A stretch of 60,000 nucleotides of DNA from Zygnema cylindricum (lineage: Eukaryota > Streptophyta > Zygnematophyceae > Zygnematales > Zygnemataceae), in the NCBI GenBank assembly GCA_037447655.1, contig JBBHKE010002788.1:126001-186000 (forward strand), given 5' to 3'. The position numbers and the translations under genes were made by a program. Within the stretch, counting starts at the first letter, position 1. Each line of letters starts with the position of its first letter. Under the pieces are notes generated by a model. That model was given only the letters and a program-made list of their open reading frames with translations. It searched no databases and was not told the DNA's origin. This document shows positions 21,010 through 29,805 of this stretch, piece after piece.

Positions 21010-22158
21010 TAGCCCTTCGTCTATATCCAACTCTGTTCCCAAGTTTTAAGGCGACAATTTTTATGACTAGAAATTTTAAGTCTTGCAATTATTTTCTTCC
21101 GAAAAGATTTGGGGCCACATAAGCAGCGCTGTACCTATATCTGTCTTTCCTTCCGCCACTGATGACACTTTTACCGCCGTTCAGACAGCTGTCGCTTTGC
21201 GGGTGGAGAAAGATTCAGTTGCGCTTTCTTGACTTGTCCTTTTCTCGGCTTGTCCTTTCTTTGGTCAGCCAGATCGTGAATCGAATTCGCGCTGCGACAA
21301 CTTTATATGAGGCGTGGCAGCTTCTGTGCAGCGCTTACGAAACGGATACGTGGCCGCATCGGTTGGCGCTACTGCGTCAATTCAACTGTATCCAAAAAGA
21401 TTCAAAAAAATCTATGATTCGATTCATTCAGCGAGTCCAATCGCTGGCCGGCCGTCTCAAATGTATTAACTACATGGTCACTCATGAGGATTTGATAAGT
21501 ACAATTTTGGGTGGCTTGCCATTATCTTTTGATTCTTTCTCCAGTACAGTCACTACGAAAGCCTCCACTGTCATGCTGTCTGATCTCACCAATCGTCTTT
21601 TGCAAGAGGAGACACGATTAAATTTAAAAAAACCTGTCGTTTCTATTGATGGGTCCGCATTAATTGTCTCCTCTTCCAAGAAAACCCGCATTAATTGTCT
21701 CCTCTTCCAAGAAAACTCCAACTCTTGCAGGATCTCAGTTTTTGTGCAACATCGCAAAGACCGTGACCACGTGGTGGACGCGTGCCAAGCATTGGCCAAA
21801 AAGAAGGACAGAGAACGTGTGGCTCGAGGACCGCGAGGACTTACATCCGCAAATCAAATTCCAAAGTTTTTTGCGTATCCCAACTCCACGCCGCCACCTG
21901 GTCATGCCGCGCACGCGATGGGCGAATTCAATTTTCCGTACGGTCCTTCGCCACCATGGTACCCACCTCCTAATTTATATTATCCTCCACAAAATTCGTC
22001 GTGTTCACATGTCCATCCAACTGCCTATCCAAACGTTGGATCCGCGTCCCCTGCTATAATACCTGTCGTGGATCCGCCTGTCCCAATTCCGCCCATTGAC
22101 TATGGGTACGCTTTTTCCACATCAGGTAATCCGTCTGATTGGTTAATTGATTCTCGAG

Positions 22159-22163
22159 CATCT
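22159..22163. repeat. Target-site duplication of gag-only element (left)
   Basis: CATCT, repeated exactly at 26617-26621 after the 3' LTR. Confidence 0.95.
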
Positions 22164-22773
22164 TGTTGAAATTTATGTATTTTCTAGGTCTGTATTGGAA
22201 AAATAAATAGAGTAAGTCAGCAAAGGCAACATGCTTCTCGCTCAACTCTCTCCGGTCCCCATACTTGTTGCAGTTATTGAAGACCAGAGAGAGAGCTAGA
22301 GCCATGGCTGTCTAAAGAGGATAGGCTAATTCGTAGTTTGTACCAAAATGTGTATGCCGGATCCAGGATTTGATCTAGGAAACTATATCCTATAATAGAC
22401 GTTAGCTTTAGCCTATAGCTTAGAGTCAACGATGGCATATGTATGGTACAATAGGTATTTATAAGTGTAGAAGTAGAGAGTTCAAACAAACTAACAAATA
22501 ACCAAAAACTGCTCTATATCAGATTTGATCAATGGTCTGGGGTTATATTTGTAGAGGTAAGCCTTAATCAATAAGGCGTTGACGAAACGATACAGGCGAC
22601 GGGTTTCAAAGATATCTAAACGTTAACGCAACAGCTAATTAACAGCAGACTAACCAAAAGGAGCAATTTCTGCATGTACGCGAATCTGAACCGTGTAAAA
22701 TATGTTTTGATCGGACGGCCGGCATTATAGCCGCCACGCGAAGTGAGCTTTTGGCGGCATACGGAGATAGCGT

Positions 22774-22789
22774 CACGTGGTGCCACGTG
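22774..22789 (+). promoter_or_regulatory. Paired G-boxes in the LTR promoter
   Basis: CACGTGGTGCCACGTG. G-boxes bind bZIP and bHLH factors and often give light or stress/ABA response in plants. In the 3' LTR the first one is mutated to CACGCG and the second is kept (26000-26005). Confidence 0.55.
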
Positions 22790-22920
22790 GCGCCACATTA
22801 TTTGATACAGGAGAAGATGGGAGGAGGAACCATGGCTTCCGATTTCACAGGTGTCACCTTGACGACCATGTCGTACAATGGCCGTACAATAAGTACATCT
22901 CCTATTGTACCTTTTTGTAC

Positions 22921-22927
22921 TATATAG
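22921..22927 (+). promoter_or_regulatory. LTR TATA box
   Basis: TATATAG, conserved in the 3' LTR at 26137-26143, downstream of the G-box pair and followed by sequence that would be the R region. Confidence 0.6.
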
Positions 22928-23380
22928 TGTTCCTATTCGACTAGGGTTTAGTAGTAGGTAGTCGTGAGTAGGCAGACCAAGACTTAGTGATATTTAGGTA
23001 CCTCTCTCTAAGAGAGCATGTAACTATAAAGGTCAACTTTGACCAGCCATAACTTAATGCTCGGGTGAGCAAATTCAGCGATTCTTTTTGCTGCGGACTC
23101 AGGGGAGTCTAGGCTACACAGGGGTGTAGTCGCTCAGAGGTTTTTGCGTGTCAGGGTGGCACTTATTCAGTGGGAAATTCAAAGTGGGGAATACTGTCCA
23201 AAACACGTATTCAAGCTTTGCATTCTGTGGTGGAACTGAGCACACACAAGGTCTTATCTTCACAGGGGTGAAGTTGTATTGGGATTTTGATTATTAACGG
23301 ATCATTCACTTGGGTTTATATCAACTTAGAGTCGGCACTATCTAGATAAGCTTCTTTTGGATCTGCGAATTCTGTGGGCA

Positions 23381-25066
23381 ATGGAGCACATAAAATTTCA
23401 GGTTATGGGCCCACCATCTAGGGTGCCTATGTTCGATGGAACATACTTCACTTATTGGGAGTTTACGATGGAAGGGTTGCTTTTCGAGAAGCATTTATGG
23501 GGAATTGTTTCGGGACAAGTGAGATGTCCGCCACCTGGCTTTGGAGGAGCTTACTATGGAGAATCATCTAAGGCTGCCCAGAATATCAACTGGAGTTCCG
23601 ATGCAACGGAAGGTGAAGGGAAAAACCTTTCCGTGGATGGGGAATTAGGGGAGAAGGATAAAGGGACCCTTTTGGTGAGGGGAGCTATGCTCTCCGCCAC
23701 ATCTTCACTTAGAGGGGTTATAAGTAAAACTGAAGAAAATGATAGTAAAATTTGGGAGTGTAAAAATACTATAGCAAAACATCTTATACTTAGATATGTG
23801 TCTAAGTCCATAGCTATCACTCTTTTAAGTCTTACCAAGTCTTCGGAAATATGGGAAACACTAAGGCAGATTTATAAGAGTGAGACTATTCAGAGGCAGC
23901 AGTTAGTAAAACAGGAAATAGGGGCCTATGTTTATAAAGGCGGTAGCATGATAGAGTTTTGCAATGATATTGCAGCGTTATATGTTGAGCTTGCTAGTGC
24001 GGGATATGTAGAATCTGAGGAGAGAAAGATTAATACACTACTCATAAAACTCCCTGATGAGTACGAAAACATCATTAATCGTATGCAAGCAATGGGTGGC
24101 TCCTCATGGACTTGGAGCTTTACCGTGGGGATAATTCTTGTGAGGGAAAGCACTTTGGAGCTTCGTAGGGGCAGTGAGAGGGTAACTGCATTTACAGCTG
24201 GTGGTGATTGGCGGAAGCGTGATGAGAGGATTGGCGGTGACGAGCGGAAACGTGATGAGAGGAAGAAAGACGAAGGTAAACCTTATCGCAACTTTGGTGG
24301 AAAGAGAGGGAGAGGAAAAGAAAGGGGATCTTTGAAAAAAGGTGTTTGCTTCTTTTGTAGAGAAACAGGTCACTATATGGAGGAGTGTTCTTGTTTGGAA
24401 GAACTTAGGAGTTGGAATGTGAAAGAGGAGGAAGAAGGGGAAGAGGAGAAAGAGGATGAAGAAATCTTAGAGCTTCTCCACATTGGTAGAATGGAGAAGA
24501 GAAAAAAGTACACAGAAATTCCACGAAAGCAACAGTGTGCTTTTGGAGGTATAAGGGAAGTAAAGGGAAGGGAGGTACTTAAAGGAGTTAGACATGATGT
24601 GGATGTCAATGAGTATAGAAAGCCAGATCTAGAATCTATAATTGAAAAAGGGAAAAATAAAAATAATGAGGATAATTTAATACATATTTTGGAAACAGGA
24701 AACTGGTCAGAATGGGAGACTTCAACGGCTTTCGAGGAAAGGGGAGAAGTAAATATAGAGGGAGTTTTAAAAGATAGGGGAGAAAAGAAATATTTAATGA
24801 AAAGTTTAGGGGAGGAGAAATACTCTTTGGGAATCATTATAGAAAGTGATAGTGGAAAGTATTCTATGGGAGAGAGTGAGGAAAGTTCAGAAAATGGGGT
24901 GAGTATCATGGATAAAAATATGAGTTCGGAAGATGTAGATTTTATGAGGAACTTAGTGGGGACTCTTGATATAACGATAAATTTGGGGGGTAATGGTTTT
25001 GACATCACTAATGGGAGTGATGCCATCTATGAAGGTGTGCCTGTAAAAGGGTTAGCATCTGGGTGA
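23381..25066 (+). CDS. Gag polyprotein of the gag-only element, start codon inside the LTR
   Basis: An open frame of 561 codons from the first ATG at 23381 (an upstream in-frame TTG at 23357 also lies in the LTR). Residues 1-7 are encoded by the LTR and the next ones (VMGPP) by the primer-binding site. The N-terminal part holds VPMFDGTYFTYWE and a UBN2-type core with SEIWETLRQIYKSE and YVELASAGY. The middle is Arg/Lys/Asp-rich with RKRDERKKDEG repeats. A CCHC zinc knuckle CFFCRETGHYMEEC (CX2CX4HX4C) follows, then a Glu-rich run and an acidic, Ser/Gly-rich C-terminus of about 200 residues not usual for copia gag. It should form virus-like particles around element RNA. The frame is undamaged, unlike every other copia frame here. 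Confidence 0.93.
   Translation: MEHIKFQVMGPPSRVPMFDGTYFTYWEFTMEGLLFEKHLWGIVSGQVRCPPPGFGGAYYGESSKAAQNINWSSDATEGEGKNLSVDGELGEKDKGTLLVRGAMLSATSSLRGVISKTEENDSKIWECKNTIAKHLILRYVSKSIAITLLSLTKSSEIWETLRQIYKSETIQRQQLVKQEIGAYVYKGGSMIEFCNDIAALYVELASAGYVESEERKINTLLIKLPDEYENIINRMQAMGGSSWTWSFTVGIILVRESTLELRRGSERVTAFTAGGDWRKRDERIGGDERKRDERKKDEGKPYRNFGGKRGRGKERGSLKKGVCFFCRETGHYMEECSCLEELRSWNVKEEEEGEEEKEDEEILELLHIGRMEKRKKYTEIPRKQQCAFGGIREVKGREVLKGVRHDVDVNEYRKPDLESIIEKGKNKNNEDNLIHILETGNWSEWETSTAFEERGEVNIEGVLKDRGEKKYLMKSLGEEKYSLGIIIESDSGKYSMGESEESSENGVSIMDKNMSSEDVDFMRNLVGTLDITINLGGNGFDITNGSDAIYEGVPVKGLASG
23401..23416 (+). other. Primer-binding site: initiator tRNA-Met anticodon arm (half-tRNA)
   Basis: GGTTATGGGCCCACCA follows the LTR directly. 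From memory of the plant initiator tRNA-Met sequence (anticodon arm GGTGGGCCCATAACC), it is perfectly complementary to that internal region. The usual plant copia site, complementary to the tRNA 3' end (TGGTATCAGAGC), is absent. This is the arrangement described for Drosophila copia, where a cleaved half-tRNA is the primer. Confidence 0.8.
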
Positions 25067-25361
25067 GTGTCGCAGATTGGGGATGGGGCTGATTTTTTGA
25101 ATTGCAAGAGGGAAATTGGATTCTGTGTGGATGGAAAAGAGATGAGTGGGATAAAATCTTTGCTTGGATTTATGGAAAATTGTATGCTAAATAAAATATG
25201 TGATCAGCAAGATGGAATGTTTATTTCAGCTCATCTAATGGACCTTTTAAAATACGAGAGTATTCACTTAAAGTTTTACAAGGAGAAAAGAAAGAGGAAA
25301 AAGAAAAGAAGAAAAAAAAAATTATATATATAATTTTTAGTGGGAGTTGAAAAGAAAGTAG
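25067..25361 (+). other. 3' internal region of the gag-only element
   Basis: An open frame continues just after the gag TGA (25067-25333), Lys/Arg-rich at its end (KEKRKRKKKRRKKK). No pol motif can be seen. It may be the relic of a readthrough product or chance. Confidence 0.4.
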
Positions 25362-25379
25362 ACTAGAAAATAAGGGGAG
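25362..25379 (+). other. Polypurine tract of the gag-only element
   Basis: The purine-rich segment ends AAAATAAGGGGAG just before the 3' LTR starts with TGTTG. Copia C has the like-positioned AAGCTTAAGGGGAG. Confidence 0.8.
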
Positions 25380-26616
25380 TGTTGAAATTTATGTATTTTC
25401 TAGGTCTGTATTGGAAAAATAAATAGAGTAAGTCAGCAAAGGCAACATGCTTCTCGCTCAACTCTCTCCGGTCCCCATACTTGTTGCAGTTATTGAAGAC
25501 CAGAGAGAGAGCTAGAGCCATGGCTGTCTAAAGAGGATAGGCTAATTCGTAGTTTGTACCAAAATGTGTATGCCGGATCCAGGATTTGATCTAGGAAACT
25601 ATATCCTATAATAGACGTTAGCTTTAGCATATAGCTTAGAGTCAACGATGGCATATGTAAGGTACAATAGGTATTTATAAGTGTAGAAGTAGAGAGTTCA
25701 AACAAACTAACAAATAACCAAAAACTTCTCTATATCAGATTTGATCAATGGTCTGGGGTTATATTTGTAGAGGTAAGCCTTAATCAATAAGGCGTTGACG
25801 AAACGATACAGGCGACGGGTTTCAAAGATATCTAAACGTTAACGCAACAGCTAATTAACAGCAGACTAACCAAAAGGAGCAATTTCTGCATGTACGCGAA
25901 TCTGAACCGTGTAAAATATGTTTTGATCGGACGACCGACATTATAGCCGCCACGCGAAGTGAGATTTTGGCGGCATACGGAGATAGCGTCACGCGGTGCC
26001 ACGTGGCGCCACATTATTTGATACCGGAGAAGATGGGAGGAGGAACCATGGCTTCCGATTTCACAGGTGTCACCTTGACGACCATGTCGTACAATGGCCG
26101 TACAATAAGTACATCTCCTATTGTACCTTCTTGTACTATATAGTGTTCCTATTCGACTAGGGTTTAGTAGTAGGTAGTCGTGAGTAGGCAGACCAAGACT
26201 TAGTGATATTTAGGTACCTCTCTCTAAGAGAGCTTGTAACTATAAAGGTCAACTTTGACCAGCCATAACTTAATGCTCGGGTGAGCAAATTCAGCGATTC
26301 TTTTTGCTGCGGACTCAGGGGAGTCTAGGCTACACAGAGGTGTAGTCGCTCAGATGTTTTTGCGTGTCAGGGTGGCACTTATTCAGTGGGAAATTCAAAG
26401 TGGGGAATACTGTCCAAAACACATATTCAAGCTTTGCATTCTGTGGTGGAACTGAGCACACACAAGGTCTTATCTTCACAGGGGCGAAGTTGTATTGGGA
26501 TTTTGATTATCAAGGGATCATTCATTTGGGTTTATATCAACTTGGAGTCGGCACTATCTAGATAAGCTTCTTTTGGATCTGCGAATTCTGTAGGCAATGG
26601 AGCCCATAAAATTTCA
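25380..26616 (+). repeat. 3' LTR of the gag-only element
   Basis: Same length as the 5' LTR and ends AAAATTTCA; followed by the target duplication CATCT (26617-26621). It retains the TATATAG box at 26137. Confidence 0.95.
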
Positions 26617-26621
26617 CATCT

Positions 26622-29200
26622 CATCACATGTGTTGTCGCCGTGATCTCATGATTAATGTTGTTCCTCTTAAAGTCCCTTTAAGCAGTTTTTTGGGAAACA
26701 ACATGATACTAACTTCAAAATTCGTTGGACAGGTCCATATTAACTGTGATTCGGGCGCCTCTCGTCCAATAATTTTGGACAACGTTTATTTTGTTCCTGA
26801 TCTCACCAAAAATATTTTTTCAACTAGTTCGGCTTTGAGCCGTGGGAGTTTTTGTATCTTTATTGAATTTCAGTTTCAATTTTTTTCTCCCACTAAAGAT
26901 CTCATTAGCAGTGGCACTCGGATAGGAAATCTCTATGTTTTTAATGTTTTCCATGATATTGCTCATGCTTCTATAGCTTATTCTTCCTCTTCTTCTTCTT
27001 TTCCTACATGGCATCTTCGCTATGGCCATTTAAATGGTGCTAGCCTAGCTTTCCTAGGAAAAGGCCTTGTACTTGGAATTGATCAATTTAATGAGAGCAA
27101 AATTGACTTTTGTCATGGATATATTCTTGGAAAGATGCCTCGCTTGCCTCTTCCTTCCTCTTCTTCTCGCTCTTTGGCTCCCCTTGATCTCATTCACAGT
27201 GATGTGTGTGGACCTATTCCAATTTTAAGCCTTAATGGTGCCTCTTACTTCCTCACATTCATAGATGATTTTTCGCGTTTTACATACATTTGTTTTATGC
27301 GTCATAAATTCGAGGTTTTTACTCATTTTCAACACTTTAAGGCGCTCGTCGAAATTCAATTATCATCTCGCATCAAAACCTTACGCACTGATAATGGGGG
27401 AGAGTTTGTCTCCAATGATTTCTTTGAGTTTTTACTATCGCATGGTATTTTTCATCACAAAACTTCCCCTAATACTCCCCAACAAAATGGTGATGTTGAG
27501 AGCTTAAACCGCACTCTCATTGATATGACTCGCTCTCTCCTCCATTTTGCCTCTTTACCATTCCATTTTTGGGCGGAAGCTTTGCTCACATCCACTTATA
27601 TTCGAAATCGATCTCCCACCTCTTCTCTCTCTAACAAAACCCCTTTTGAAGCGTGGCATGGTACTAAACCCGATGTCTCTCACTTTCGTATTTTTGGGTG
27701 CGAAGCATACTATAAAATTCTTCCTTCTTCCAATGGAAAATTAGTTGCTCGGGCCATGCGCGGAATTTTTGTGGGATATTCCCCTAATTATAAAGCCTAT
27801 CGCATTTGGTGTCCCTCTTCACGTCTAATTATCACCTCACGTGACGTCGTTTTTCATGAAACTCCTCTAATCCGTACGCTTGTTCCCAATTTTCCCACCA
27901 CTCCTTTACCCAGTTTATTCCCTCCTTACGAAACTATCCCTACTAATTCTGTTACTTCTTTGCCTACGCCCCCTTTAACACCTTCTCTTTCTACGCCCCT
28001 TTTAATTCCTCACATTTCTCCCATTTCCTCCAGTGTTTCTCCAATTTCAGAATCTGGTATTCCCTCCAATTCTGGTGATTTTTCGCGCCAAGTACAATCT
28101 GCAATATTCGGCGGTCTCCCACGTGTGGACCAGATCACGGCAAGTGATGCTCCGGTCCTTAAAGCCACACATCCTACAGATCTGACTTCGGTTCCTACCA
28201 CGACAAATTTTACGGATATGTCACCGGAAAATTTGTCGCCGCCCAAATTGGTTTGCAATACGATTTTGATTACGCGGTTGACGCCACCTGTGGAACAACT
28301 TGCCGTACGACAAAGTACGCGTCTAATTCAACCGACGTGGAAGATTCGCGATAATCTTTCTCACGCCAACCTTGCTGACGTTAAAGATCCTCCCTCTTTA
28401 CAATCGGCATTGAAACGCCCAGATGCGGACATGTGGCGGCTCGCTGCTACTCAGGAGTACGACGCATTAATGTCAAATAACACCTAGACACCTTGTACTC
28501 TTCTCCCAAATCGGCGTGCGATTGGATCCAAGTGGGTTTTCAAAATTATACGGTTGGCATATTGCTCCGTCGACCGTTACAAAGCTTGTCTTGTCGCAAA
28601 GGGGTACTTACAAATTGAAGGCGTTGACTACAACGAGACTTTTGCTCCTATCGCCAAATTTGTCTTCATCCGTACTATTTTGTCTCTTGCAGCCCTTCAT
28701 TATTGGAAGTTACAACAACTCGACGTAAAAACCGCTTTTCTTCATGGTAGTCTTGCAGAAGATATTTTTATGGAACAACCACCTGGTTACGCTATACCTG
28801 GCTCTGAGACTCTTCTGTGTCATTTAGGAAAGTCTATTTATGATCTTAAGCAGACACCTAGAGTATGGCACCAAACTCTTGTCGCAGCATTAATTAAAGA
28901 GGGTTTTTGAGAAATTAGTGCAGATCCTGGAATCTATATTAGAGCTATAGGAGATTAGTTAATCATCATTATTATTTACGTAGACGACTTAATTCTTGTA
29001 GGTCCTAATAAATCGTCCATTCACCAGGTTAAAGGCATTCTCTCTTCCCATTGGCCTATGACCGATTTAGGAGATCTTGACTATTGCTTAGGCATTACTA
29101 TCCTACGTCAAAGGTCTGCACGTATTTTGCAAATGAGTCAAGAGCATTACATTCTTGACCTCCTTGAGCATTTTGACATGTCCAATTGCAATTTCGTGCC
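26622..29200 (+). pseudogene. Copia B pol: integrase and reverse transcriptase, degenerate
   Basis: 26628-28487 is one open frame. It contains the end of the protease (HMCCRRDLM), a GAG-pre-integrase zinc region with the HLRYGH histidines but the expected CxxC reduced to FCHGYILGKMPRLP, and integrase with LIHSDVCGP, FIDDFSRF, LRTDNGGEF and NGDVESLNRT, so the D,D,E residues are present. A Ser/Pro/Thr-rich linker follows. The start of reverse transcriptase is in shifted frames; 28554-28910 has DRYKACLVAKGY, LDVKTAFLHGSL and GKSIYDLKQTPRVWHQ. After a TGA and a TAG comes the YVDD box (about 28978). The element breaks at 29200 in the sequence after MSNCNFVPR. It cannot make a functional polyprotein. 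Confidence 0.9.
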
Positions 29201-29805
29201 TAGGGCTAATAGAAGCACTTGCAACAGGAGCTGACCCATTATCAGACATGTTAACGGAAGCAAACCCAAAGAGAAATGCCTAAAAGAGTAGATCTATATT
29301 GTAAGATATGTTACTCCCAAAGAAAGAGGTATTTCAACCAAACAAACATGTACTACAAGCAAATTAGAGACAATAGAGCATAAAACACCTTAAACTGTAC
29401 TCAATGCTCTCATTTCCTTAATTCTTCTGTAGAATGTACATTTTGTATTGAAATGATCAATCCTAATTGAACTAAATACTCAAAAGATCTAAAAAATAAT
29501 CTAAAATATCTAGAAAACATCTAAAACGTATGTACATGGTTCACCAAACACTGTACTAACAAAAATCTAAGTGTTTGGACCAGAATTGTCCACTAAAAAT
29601 ATCTATACCCTAAAAATCCGGGTGATTCTTATCACGTCTACATTCATTGGCGGCCCTCCACACTAATTAACTTAAAGATATCAATTCGTAAGATACTACA
29701 AAAAATCCACACTAAATTTGGTCAATATTGAACAGTTGGTATTCCAAAAATATTCTAAGTTCTAGACTCAAATTTCTAAGGCTTACTAAAGCTTACTTTT
29801 CAATA
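29201..29805 (-). repeat. 3' LTR of copia C, truncated
   Basis: Aligns with 34003-34586 with scattered substitutions and several small indels, so C is clearly older than the gag-only element. The last part of the LTR, present at 33918-34002, is missing here. The LTR copy still contains the gag start region (MSDNGS...) near 29250. Confidence 0.88.

Larger units (their letters stand above)
20981..22163 (+). pseudogene. Copia B gag (UBN2-type), degenerate
   Basis: From ATG 20981 the frame reads a short leader, then NSVPKF followed by an in-frame stop where the family has an FxGxNYxxW-like motif. After stops and a frame change, 21162-22169 stays open (ATTLYEAWQLLCSAYETDT, GRLKCINYMVTHEDLISTIL, LTNRLLQEETRLN), the usual UBN2 gag core that binds and packages RNA. 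A 38-base direct duplication at about 21660-21715 (TTAATTGTCTCCTCTTCCAAGAAAAC twice) has changed the frame. A proline/tyrosine-rich linker then leads to SDWLIDSRAS, where the protease Asp-Ser-Gly has become Asp-Ser-Arg. Confidence 0.85.
22164..23400 (+). repeat. 5' LTR of the gag-only element
   Basis: Contains two G-boxes 10 bases apart (CACGTG at 22774-22779 and 22784-22789) about 140 bases upstream of a TATATAG box (22921). This is a normal U3 promoter layout; transcripts should start near 22950. The last 20 bases hold the first ATG of gag (23381). Confidence 0.93.
22164..26616 (+). mobile_element. Gag-only LTR retrotransposon (TR-GAG type), nearly intact
   Basis: Two LTRs of 1237 bp each (22164-23400 and 25380-26616) begin TGTTGAAATTT and end AAATTTCA. 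They differ by roughly 20 substitutions counted by eye with no length change, so the insertion is fairly recent. The element is bounded by CATCT on both sides. The 1.98-kb interior encodes only gag, with no protease, integrase or reverse transcriptase, so it must rely on a helper element. Its gag shares the VMGPP...FDGT..YWE N-terminus with copia C in this window, so a C-like element is the natural helper. It inserted into the protease codons of copia B. Confidence 0.95.
20981..29200 (+). mobile_element. Old Ty1/copia element B, split and truncated
   Basis: Gag (20981-22163) and pol (26622-29200) are two parts of one copia element, separated by the gag-only element at 22164-26616. The protease active site falls exactly at the split. 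Pol runs protease, GAG-pre-integrase, integrase and reverse transcriptase and stops abruptly at 29200, where the sequence switches to the truncated LTR of copia C. RNase H and the 3' LTR are missing. Stops and frame changes are many, so it is the oldest element of this nest. Confidence 0.9.

Noticed and set aside
23401-23416. Part of a tRNA gene
   Set aside because: Only the complement of the anticodon arm is present. There is no acceptor stem, D arm or T arm around it.
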